A stretch of DNA of 19,126 nt from an uncultured Muribaculaceae bacterium. Lineage in GTDB: Bacteria; Bacteroidota; Bacteroidia; Bacteroidales; Muribaculaceae. Location of the stretch: contig CAJTTA010000042.1 in the NCBI GenBank assembly GCA_910579305.1, positions 1 to 19,126 of the forward strand, written 5' to 3'. The position numbers were made by a program, and so were the translations under genes. Shown here piece after piece: positions 1 through 6,694 of the stretch. Position 1 is the stretch's first letter; each line of letters opens with the position of its first letter. The notes beneath the pieces are model-generated. The model had not been told where the DNA came from and searched no databases. It worked only from the letters and a program-made list of their open reading frames with translations.

Positions 1-179
1 TCGACAAACTGACATTCCCGGACGAGAAGGTATTGCGCATCGAAATATCCGAGAACCAGATAAGCGGCCGCGTAATCACGCTAACGATAGAGTATGACGA
101 CATTCTCAATGCCGACGGCTTTGACTCCGACATACTCAGGAATCTCCCTTACTCATACACTCCCCACATCTACAAGTAA
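1..179 (+). CDS. C-terminal fragment of an unidentified protein
   Basis: An open frame enters from the left edge (first complete codon at position 3) and ends at TAA 177-179, leaving 58 residues. The fragment alternates charged and hydrophobic residues in a beta-strand pattern (for example VLRIEIS and VITLTIEY) and ends in LPYSYTPHIYK. I do not recognise the family. A C-terminus of a Bacteroidales lipoprotein such as the DUF4292 family is conceivable, but nothing in the fragment proves it. A second start codon follows 21 bases later on the same strand (201), the usual spacing for an operon in this window, so this gene was probably followed by a co-transcribed partner that is now cut short. 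Confidence 0.6.
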   Translation, partial: DKLTFPDEKVLRIEISENQISGRVITLTIEYDDILNADGFDSDILRNLPYSYTPHIYK

Positions 180-200
180 TTTCCATAACACCGTGTCATT

Positions 201-272
201 ATGAAGAAGATAATTCTCGCCATAATATGCGCTGAAGAGCTCAGGCATAACTATGCAGGCCTCCGAGGATGA
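201..272 (+). pseudogene. Truncated gene start (signal-peptide N-terminus only)
   Basis: ATG at 201 opens a frame beginning MKKIILAIICA, which looks like the basic and hydrophobic parts of a signal peptide. After about 11 codons the frame runs into the 3' end of the convergent CcsA gene, loses its hydrophobic character and stops at TGA 270-272. The last 32 bases overlap the CcsA coding region in antisense. The operon-like spacing after the upstream stop and the abrupt change suggest the 5' end of a real exported-protein gene cut off by an insertion, deletion or rearrangement near 231-240. An assembly join at the same place would look identical. The identity of the lost protein cannot be told. 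Confidence 0.5.
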
Positions 273-2352
273 AGTTGACGCCGAAGTAAGTAATTATCAC
301 GCAGATAAACGCTATCGCCGAGAAGAAGTTGAACTTACGTGGATTCTCAAACCATGGTATAAGCCCAGGGTGCGCGGCAAGTGAATACACCAGCATGGTG
401 ATAAGCGCCCACACCTCTTTGGGATCCCATCCCCAATAGCGTCCCCAAGACACGTTGGCCCACACGGCTCCCGTGAAGATACCTGCGGCAAGAAGCATCA
501 GAGCCGGATAAAGCATTGCGCGGTTAAGTGTGGCCAAGCGCGCTGCCTCTTGCTTCTTGCATAATCCAAGGAGACCGGTGAGTGACATTAGGAAGAACAA
601 TGCGTATGCACTCATCACCATTGCCACGTGCACACTTAGCAGCTTTGAATCAAGCACCGGCATGAGGCCCGTCACCGAGCTGCCGGCTCCCCCGAGCACC
701 GAGACTCCCATAGCGAGGCCGGCACCAAGAATGCCCATAGGCACCAATATACCTATGCGGCGACAGAGCACTGCGGCGAGAAGCAGTATCCAGGCCAGAA
801 ACTGCATGGTCTCGTAGCCATTGGACATTGGCACATGCCCGCTTATTATCCATCTCAATGCCGTCATGGCCGTCGCTCCACACAGAAGTATGCCGGCCAC
901 ACTCACCCCTGCGAGGCGCAGACACCGGGGGCGGCCGAATCCGGATGCGGTCAGCACAAACAGGATGAGGCCTGTGGCAGTCACAGCCATCCATGGCCAC
1001 CGTGCCGAAGCCACTGCTATATAGACGCGTTCCATCTCCAGCCGATCGCGAGAGGGTGTGGCATCTCCGGTCACTTTCTTCTGATATCGGCTCAATCCCT
1101 CCAGCAGCGATTTCTGCATGGATCTGTCGCCACGCTGCACCTGCTCGTTAAGCAGACCAAGGAATTTACGGATGAAGAGCCACCTCTCATTATCAATTTC
1201 CACCGGGAGTCGGTCGGTCGGGCCCAGCCACCTGATTGCCTCACCAGCCTCTTCTACGGGAAATATCTTCAATAACTCGCCGCTTACCAGCATGTTCACT
1301 GCCTCAAACCTGTCTATCTCCTTGCTATACTTGCGGCGCGAGGCCTCATCCTCAAGATTGATGCGCCCCGAGGCCACGGCATTGAAGAAAGCCTCATAAC
1401 TGGCGTGCTTCCCATCGCACTTCAGTATCCTTCGCAACTCGGAGTCATCCACGCGCAGTATCTCCTCCCTCTTCCATCGACTGAAGTCAAAGAGGAATCC
1501 CGCCAAGACCTCATCGGCACTTTGCCCCCTATAGGAAGACGCTCCTCCTGTAAGTCCGGCCGTAAAGTCTCGCGCCAGGGCCGACATGGGGCACAGACGC
1601 CCATTGTAATACACCGTGACAAGGCCTAACTCTCCGGCTATGGCCGATGTCTCCGCAGCTATGCCTGTCAGAGGGAGCACCATGAGCGCGGCGGCCGACA
1701 GCTTCCTTACAGCGCGACGCCATTCCGAATCCCGCCGGAAGAAATAAAGCAACATCGAGACTCCGAGCATGAAATATCCGGCATAAGTCACTCCTATGCC
1801 CCAGGGATCGCGGCTTATGCTGAATGTAATGCCCCCGCCATCGCTGTCGTAGGACTCCGAGATGAAAGTATAGCCGGCAAGATGCCCGGGACTGTTCATT
1901 GACACTACGGAACTCCGTCCGGCTGCATCGCTTATGCACGCCACAAAATCACGGGGAGTGCCTGTGCCCGGATAAGTATCCACCCTGAAGCTGTCGAGAC
2001 TTATGGCCGAAGGGAGCCGGAGAGAGAGATCATCGGTCGCGGTCACGCTTCCTCCATTGACACGCAGATGCAATCTTTCCTCCTCCGCAGTGAGATGCGT
2101 GAGCAGTGCTCCTGCCAGAATCACAATTAAAGCCAGATGCAGAGCCGCCACTACCGGCCTCTTATAAATATGCCGACGCAACATCAGCGCCAATGAAGCC
2201 ACAGCCGCGAGGCTCCACAGAGTCACCATGGGCCAGGACGTGTAGATTGCCACCGGCCATCCTGCATGACTGCCCACCGAGATCACGGCCAAAGAGACCG
2301 TGACCGCAGTGAGCAATCCGAATGAAATTAAGCTCAACCGAGATGTTTTCAC
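241..2352 (-). CDS. ccsA: Fused ResB/CcsA-type cytochrome c synthase (system II)
   Basis: 703 residues, starting at GTG (no ATG fits) six bases after the stop of the di-heme protein gene, so translation is probably coupled. The family exports haem and attaches it to CXXCH motifs of apocytochromes outside the inner membrane. The first ~205 residues are a short ResB-like part: membrane segments near 10-26, 41-57, 68-86 and 186-204 around a small extracytoplasmic domain. A further hydrophobic segment (217-233) leads into a hydrophilic region to about 448. The last 250 residues are CcsA: several membrane helices, the tryptophan-rich haem motif at 634-648 (WGRYWGWDPKEVW), and conserved histidines at 506, 575 and 700 (GGLHSYA at the end). 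It is the last gene of the operon, and the likely client is the neighbouring di-heme lipoprotein. No terminator is visible after it. Confidence 0.9.
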   Translation of the reverse strand: MKTSRLSLISFGLLTAVTVSLAVISVGSHAGWPVAIYTSWPMVTLWSLAAVASLALMLRRHIYKRPVVAALHLALIVILAGALLTHLTAEEERLHLRVNGGSVTATDDLSLRLPSAISLDSFRVDTYPGTGTPRDFVACISDAAGRSSVVSMNSPGHLAGYTFISESYDSDGGGITFSISRDPWGIGVTYAGYFMLGVSMLLYFFRRDSEWRRAVRKLSAAALMVLPLTGIAAETSAIAGELGLVTVYYNGRLCPMSALARDFTAGLTGGASSYRGQSADEVLAGFLFDFSRWKREEILRVDDSELRRILKCDGKHASYEAFFNAVASGRINLEDEASRRKYSKEIDRFEAVNMLVSGELLKIFPVEEAGEAIRWLGPTDRLPVEIDNERWLFIRKFLGLLNEQVQRGDRSMQKSLLEGLSRYQKKVTGDATPSRDRLEMERVYIAVASARWPWMAVTATGLILFVLTASGFGRPRCLRLAGVSVAGILLCGATAMTALRWIISGHVPMSNGYETMQFLAWILLLAAVLCRRIGILVPMGILGAGLAMGVSVLGGAGSSVTGLMPVLDSKLLSVHVAMVMSAYALFFLMSLTGLLGLCKKQEAARLATLNRAMLYPALMLLAAGIFTGAVWANVSWGRYWGWDPKEVWALITMLVYSLAAHPGLIPWFENPRKFNFFSAIAFICVIITYFGVNFILGGLHSYA

Positions 2353-2358
2353 AAAGTC

Positions 2359-3933
2359 TTATATCGATTCGATGAAGCGGACTACGGCATCGCGTTCCGC
2401 CTTTGATAATTTTCTGAAATTCTCCACCGTCTTTCTTGCATCGGAGGCAGGAGCGCCATGCCACATTATTGCCTCCAGCGTGTTTCTCGCGCGGCAGTCA
2501 TGCAACCTGTCGCTGTGTCCGGAGCATATGGCCGAGAGTCCGCGGCCCCACAGAGGCGTGGTGCGGCACCAGCCCGTTCTTATGTCATTGATCATTTCTA
2601 AACGGTGCTGCACCATATCGGTGTACGGCCATATCTTCTGATGCGGATATCGGGGCAAGCGAGGGTCACCGTCGGCAAAGAATCCGTTGGGGTCAGTGAA
2701 TATGTCATCGCCCGTAGTCCAGGAAGGACGGTGACACGTAGCGCATCCTATGCGCGTAAACAGCTCCTTGCCCATCTTCACCTCCGGGTCATCAAGATCA
2801 CGGGCAGCAGGCACGGCAAGCCCGCGATGCCATATCATGAAGTCTACATAATCCTCATCGGTCATCTCCACGGGAAGCTCCTTATTCATTAGATAATCAT
2901 AGATATCGTAAGAGACATCACCCGTCTTGTTCCATTCCGGGAAATATGTATAGAACTTGCTCTGCACCTCAGGATCATTGGCCGCAGTGCGCGCATATAC
3001 ATCCGTTATATAGTGGTAGCGGCGGTCGCTGCGGGTCACATTAGTTATATTCCATATGGCATTTACGCCGGCGGCATCCTGCAGCGGGCCGCGGCTCAGA
3101 GCATAGGTAAACCTCTTGGGATGACTCGTGGCGCCATAGAGACTTGTCCACTCGCCATTCTGGAAAATCGCGGGATTGATGCGTGCGCCGCTCTTTTCCT
3201 CAAGGGCATACTGCGCCTTGAGATCATCATCATCTATGGCATCGAGCAGACCGGTGCCATATATGCCTATGGTCGACTCAAGACGCACCACGAGATCGGA
3301 GTGAGAGATGGGCTTTCCTCCCACCTCCAGCGGCACATAAAAAGCATCGGCCGGTATCTTCACCTCCGGATAAATCAGAGAATAGCTTTCGCCATCGGGA
3401 AACGTATTGTTCCACTCATCCGTATATGGAAGCCAGCTTATCATGATTTTCTCCTCATCTATCGGGGCCTTGAAGGGCTCCACAGCCTTGGTCTGCGGCA
3501 TACCTGTGAGCGAAGAAAGATAAGTGTCATTCTTATCCGTCAGCACCAGCAGATAGCCATTGCCCCAGTCATTGGCGCGATACCTGTCCATGCGCTTGCC
3601 ATGGCCGTAACCGGGGTGACAGGCCACACAGGAAGAACGTATGTAGAGTGGCCCGAGACCATTGAATGGCTTGGTGCTCTGGTTATACGTGCGCTCAAAA
3701 AACATCTCGCCATACTTGAAGCGGTCAGTAAGTCCGGCCTGCTCCACGGCGGGAGTGGGATCTTCAAAAGCCGAGGCCGAAGTATTGAATGTAGTGCCGA
3801 GGCGTCCGCCGGCATAATACTCCTCGCTCAGTTCCTGAGCGTCCCCTCCCGAGGGAAGGACAGGATCATCATTGCTGCATGAGGCCGCAATAACGGCCAC
3901 ACAGGCAAGAAATGCAAAGTTTCTGTAATCCAT
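2359..3933 (-). CDS. Di-heme c-type lipoprotein, DUF1111 (COG3488) family
   Basis: 524 residues. The signal peptide ends in AASC, giving a lipidated Cys19 followed by SNDDP. Two covalent haem sites are visible: CVACH at 102-106 and CATCH at 397-401. The C-terminal third has the features of this family: TTPLWGRGL, then RLHDCRARNTLEAIMWHG near 476-493, then a helix ending in AVVRFIESI. The family is called thiol oxidoreductase-like or di-heme oxidoreductase and is distantly related to MauG-type di-heme enzymes; its substrate is not known. It lies nine bases after the imelysin gene and six before the cytochrome c synthase, an order that makes functional sense. Related genes are commonly found beside imelysins. 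Family assignment is secure; role in iron or other metal redox chemistry is inference. Confidence 0.88.
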   Translation of the reverse strand: MDYRNFAFLACVAVIAASCSNDDPVLPSGGDAQELSEEYYAGGRLGTTFNTSASAFEDPTPAVEQAGLTDRFKYGEMFFERTYNQSTKPFNGLGPLYIRSSCVACHPGYGHGKRMDRYRANDWGNGYLLVLTDKNDTYLSSLTGMPQTKAVEPFKAPIDEEKIMISWLPYTDEWNNTFPDGESYSLIYPEVKIPADAFYVPLEVGGKPISHSDLVVRLESTIGIYGTGLLDAIDDDDLKAQYALEEKSGARINPAIFQNGEWTSLYGATSHPKRFTYALSRGPLQDAAGVNAIWNITNVTRSDRRYHYITDVYARTAANDPEVQSKFYTYFPEWNKTGDVSYDIYDYLMNKELPVEMTDEDYVDFMIWHRGLAVPAARDLDDPEVKMGKELFTRIGCATCHRPSWTTGDDIFTDPNGFFADGDPRLPRYPHQKIWPYTDMVQHRLEMINDIRTGWCRTTPLWGRGLSAICSGHSDRLHDCRARNTLEAIMWHGAPASDARKTVENFRKLSKAERDAVVRFIESI

Positions 3934-3942
3934 GATTCCGCA

Positions 3943-5100
3943 TTATTTCGACAGTTGCTGTTTCACTTCAGTGAGCACATCGGCCAGATCGCGGCACGCC
4001 TCCATGGCCTCTCCGGCTGATGCGTGAGTGAAATACTGCACAAACGGAGCCTGCATGGCCGTTATCTTGTTCTTGGCATTTTCAATGGCAGCCACGAGCC
4101 TGGCATCAAGTTCGGGATTTACCGATGCTATGTAGGCATGCATGGAGTGCGCCTCATTGCGACGCTCCGGAATGCCCCCCATATATGCGTTCTCTATACT
4201 TGTCATATTGTCATGGAAGTCTATGATGGACTTCTGGCTATAAGGAGACTCGATATAGTTCACATCCTCACCGGTGTGAGGCTTGCCTATTTTCTGAGTG
4301 CCCACTTCATCGGCTATGTCTATGCACCCGTCCACGATAGCCTCCATCGCATGAGTCCATGTGCGATAAGTGCTGCCGGCCTTCCCGGCGGAAAGCATGT
4401 TGTCAGTATAGCTTATGCCGGTATTGGCCACAGTGAAAGGCCATTCCAGCTCCTCATCCACCTTGGCAAGACGCGCAGCCTTCACGGCATCGGCACCTGC
4501 CCAGGAGAGCTCAAGCTGATAAGTCTTGTTACGCAGGTCGCCGGCCACGGCAATCGCATAGATCAGTTCATTGTCAGGAATAGCGGCAGCGGCCTTGGGT
4601 GCACCGTTTGCAAAGATTATATACTCTATGCCGTGAAATCCGAGGAGTTCCGGGCCGAGATGCGCGCCGGCCCACACATCGCCATCCTCTGCTGCGAGAG
4701 AGGCTATGTGGCTCGCATTGGCCATCTCTGCCACAAGCCCCGCACGATCGAGAGGCCATGAATCTATGTGGGGGTCAATGCCGAAGTCGGCTGCCGCGCC
4801 ATAGAGAAATGCCTCGCTGCGTTCCCACCACTTGCGAGCCTCCAGGAAAGACTCACAGGCCTTGCGCACATTGGCATCGGTCTTATCCACCTGCAGATTC
4901 TGCAGATCGGTCACAAGCAATTCGGCATAATCGGCAAGATTGGCGTAAGTGATGTTCACCGTATTGTCGAGATACTGCCTCGCTATCGCCTCATAAGCGG
5001 CATCTTTCTCATCCACACCCGGCACTACGGGAGAATCATTCTCGCTGCAGGAGACAAGCAGCAGAGCGGCTGCAAGAGCCGGAAAAATTTTCTTGATCAT
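3943..5100 (-). CDS. Imelysin-family (peptidase M75 / IrpA-like) lipoprotein
   Basis: 385 residues with signal peptide and lipobox LVSC (Cys18) followed by SENDS. The imelysin signature GxHxxE is intact as GFHGIE at 154-159. Other typical elements are WWERSEAFLYG (91-101), DPHIDSWPLD (109-118) and SPYSQKSIIDFHDNM (285-299). The protein is otherwise helical, as expected for this family, which includes iron-regulated IrpA and EfeO-like proteins. GxHxxE is thought to bind metal, and protease activity is doubtful for most members. It sits between the porin gene (49 bases upstream) and the DUF1111 gene (9 bases downstream). Pairing of an imelysin with a DUF1111 cytochrome is a known association, often tied to iron limitation. 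The metal bound here cannot be told from sequence. Confidence 0.88.
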   Translation of the reverse strand: MIKKIFPALAAALLLVSCSENDSPVVPGVDEKDAAYEAIARQYLDNTVNITYANLADYAELLVTDLQNLQVDKTDANVRKACESFLEARKWWERSEAFLYGAAADFGIDPHIDSWPLDRAGLVAEMANASHIASLAAEDGDVWAGAHLGPELLGFHGIEYIIFANGAPKAAAAIPDNELIYAIAVAGDLRNKTYQLELSWAGADAVKAARLAKVDEELEWPFTVANTGISYTDNMLSAGKAGSTYRTWTHAMEAIVDGCIDIADEVGTQKIGKPHTGEDVNYIESPYSQKSIIDFHDNMTSIENAYMGGIPERRNEAHSMHAYIASVNPELDARLVAAIENAKNKITAMQAPFVQYFTHASAGEAMEACRDLADVLTEVKQQLSK

Positions 5101-5149
5101 ATACTGATATTAATTTTATAGTTGGTTATTGTCACGTCATTGAAAAACA

Positions 5150-6469
5150 TCACAGGAAGAAACCCGCATATGCCACACCTATTGAAAATGAGGGCTCATT
5201 GTTATATTCCTTATGCAGGAATCTCTCGGAAAACTCCATCTTGACCACAATCTGCTTCAGCGGGAAATAATTGATGCCCGCAGCAATGCGATGGCGTTCA
5301 GTCCAGGTGTAGGCGGGAGCATTCTGCGTAGGCATATATGCGTCATAATACTCATATCTGCCGAAGAGATAAAGCTTACTGTCGGAATCCACCTTATCGG
5401 GAAACAGGCGGAAGATATCATACCCTGCTTCCGTGCCAACAGTCCAGGCGCCTTTACCCACATGTGTGCGCTTATAGGGAGAAGAGGAAGATTGCCCGCG
5501 ATTATAGGCCGAGATGACATCAGCATCCGAGAGATGACCGTAATCGACATTACCGCGCCATATCCATCCCGAATTCCTGTAATCGAATCCGAATGTACCT
5601 ATGGCCACGGCCCCCTTCACATCCTTATATTTGCCATTGTCCGCCATGATAGTGTTATTGAAGGCATGACCGTAATAACCGCTCAGACTCAGCCTGAGGC
5701 CCTTGATTGAATAATTGTCCACACGTACGGCCACGGCATACTTATTGGCAGGGGTGAACTCAAAAGCACTTGCCGCACCGGCATTTATCCATCTGTCTTT
5801 AGAGAAATTGAGCGAATTCAACCCGGCCAGAAACATAGCCTCATAGCGCCAGGCTCCGGCACGGCCCCATACCTCGATTCCCGTCTGATGCCAGGTGCAT
5901 GGCAGGAACTCACTCTCACCCTCAGGGCGATAGACTGTGAAGAACTCCGTGGGCAGATGATGCATATTGGTCTCGCCCACAGGCACTACCATATGACCGG
6001 CACGCACATTGAGCTGAGGCATGAAAGACTTCTGTATCCAGAATTGTTCAAGAGCCACTTCGCCTCCGCGCTCAATCTCCTTCTCAAATTCGCCTACCTC
6101 TTCCTGCTCTATCTCCACAGCACTTTCCACGCCTCCATGCTCAAATTCTATCTCTGAACCAAACGACCATCCTTTGCCGAAATCATAACCGAGCATCACC
6201 ACCACATGAGGGAGGTCAAAACGTCCATGACTCGGCGCATTCCTATAATCGGCAGCATGGCTGTATCTATTCACATTGTCACTGTAGAAATTACGGGTAT
6301 ATGCCACCTCGCCATATCCTCCCACTCTCAACCGGGATAGCAGGCTCCGTTTCGCCTTGACCGGAGCCGACACGGTATCACTTTCGGCCTCAACGTGTGC
6401 CGACATTGTAGATGCTGCGAGCACCAAGCCGCACACTGCAATTACTTTCCTTAATCTTGAATCCTGCAT
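5150..6469 (-). CDS. Porin-like outer-membrane beta-barrel
   Basis: 439 residues from the ATG at 6467-6469. A longer in-frame start at 6547 is rejected because a good promoter -7 box (6491-6498) lies between the two starts, and the shorter form begins with a proper signal peptide (cleavage near residues 24-28). The mature part is built of short alternating aromatic/polar strands (LRVGGYGEVAYTRNF, FDLPHVVVMLGYDF) and ends AYAGFFL, as in OprO/OprP-like Bacteroidetes porins. A glutamate-rich stretch at about 107-137 interrupts an early strand region. PVGETNMHHLPTEFFTVYRPEG near 163-184 matches the general look of phosphate-selective-porin-like proteins, but the substrate is unknown. First gene of the operon, so it probably supplies the outer-membrane entry for the imelysin/di-heme lipoproteins. 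Confidence 0.78.
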   Translation of the reverse strand: MQDSRLRKVIAVCGLVLAASTMSAHVEAESDTVSAPVKAKRSLLSRLRVGGYGEVAYTRNFYSDNVNRYSHAADYRNAPSHGRFDLPHVVVMLGYDFGKGWSFGSEIEFEHGGVESAVEIEQEEVGEFEKEIERGGEVALEQFWIQKSFMPQLNVRAGHMVVPVGETNMHHLPTEFFTVYRPEGESEFLPCTWHQTGIEVWGRAGAWRYEAMFLAGLNSLNFSKDRWINAGAASAFEFTPANKYAVAVRVDNYSIKGLRLSLSGYYGHAFNNTIMADNGKYKDVKGAVAIGTFGFDYRNSGWIWRGNVDYGHLSDADVISAYNRGQSSSSPYKRTHVGKGAWTVGTEAGYDIFRLFPDKVDSDSKLYLFGRYEYYDAYMPTQNAPAYTWTERHRIAAGINYFPLKQIVVKMEFSERFLHKEYNNEPSFSIGVAYAGFFL

Positions 6470-6490
6470 AAAGTCTGTATAATTTGAGTG

Positions 6491-6521
6491 CAAAATTAGC
6501 GCTAATTTAAAGCGACCGCAA
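6491..6521 (-). promoter_or_regulatory. Promoter of the porin-imelysin-cytochrome operon
   Basis: On the minus strand TTGC (6518-6521) and TAATTTTG (6491-6498) are separated by exactly 19 bases, matching the Bacteroidetes primary-sigma promoter (TTTG, 19-21 bp, TAnnTTTG). Transcription would begin near 6484, giving a leader of only about 15 bases before the ATG at 6469. This also decides the start codon of the porin gene. Confidence 0.7.
6493..6508. promoter_or_regulatory. Perfect 16-bp palindrome, candidate operator
   Basis: AAATTAGCGCTAATTT is a perfect palindrome. Its one half covers six of the eight bases of the -7 box of the minus-strand promoter and the other half lies in the spacer, so a dimeric protein bound here would block that promoter. 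An iron- or redox-responsive repressor would fit the operon, but the sequence is not a classical Fur box and the regulator is unknown. Confidence 0.45.
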
Positions 6522-6627
6522 TACCGAAAAAATAGTGTTTTTAACATTTTTTAGATGGCCTCGGCAACTCTAAATACCGCAAACAGAGTATTTCTCAGAA
6601 ACGCCGCCGGCACTTGGCCAACGTAAT

Positions 6628-6658
6628 TTTGATGATTTGTGATTTTTATTTATCTTCG
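6628..6658 (+). promoter_or_regulatory. Promoter of the M6 metalloprotease gene
   Basis: TTTG (6628-6631) and TATCTTCG (6651-6658) are 19 bases apart, one mismatch from the TAnnTTTG consensus. The predicted start near 6664 leaves a leader of about 30 bases. It diverges from the porin promoter, with the two -33 boxes about 107 bases apart. Confidence 0.65.
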
Positions 6659-6694
6659 CAGACGCTTTTCACTTGAATCTATATCTACTATCAT

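Noticed and set aside
184..203. Possible hairpin CATAA/TTATG near the truncated gene
   Set aside because: Five AT-rich pairs only; too weak to be a terminator for the minus-strand operon.
3013..3882. 289-residue open frame on the plus strand antisense to the di-heme gene
   Set aside because: It lies wholly opposite a well-supported gene with intact haem motifs; its composition is a by-product of that gene's codon use, and it has no promoter or recognisable domain.
4024..4761. 245-residue open frame on the plus strand antisense to the imelysin gene
   Set aside because: Same situation: fully opposite a gene with the GxHxxE signature and no family features of its own.
6470..6547. 26-residue N-terminal extension of the porin gene
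   Set aside because: The promoter -7 box lies inside this stretch, and the extension would bury the signal peptide.
6572..6593. Short inverted repeat AAATAC/GTATTT between the divergent promoters
   Set aside because: Six-base AT-rich arms with a 10-base gap are expected by chance in such a region; without comparison it cannot be called an operator.
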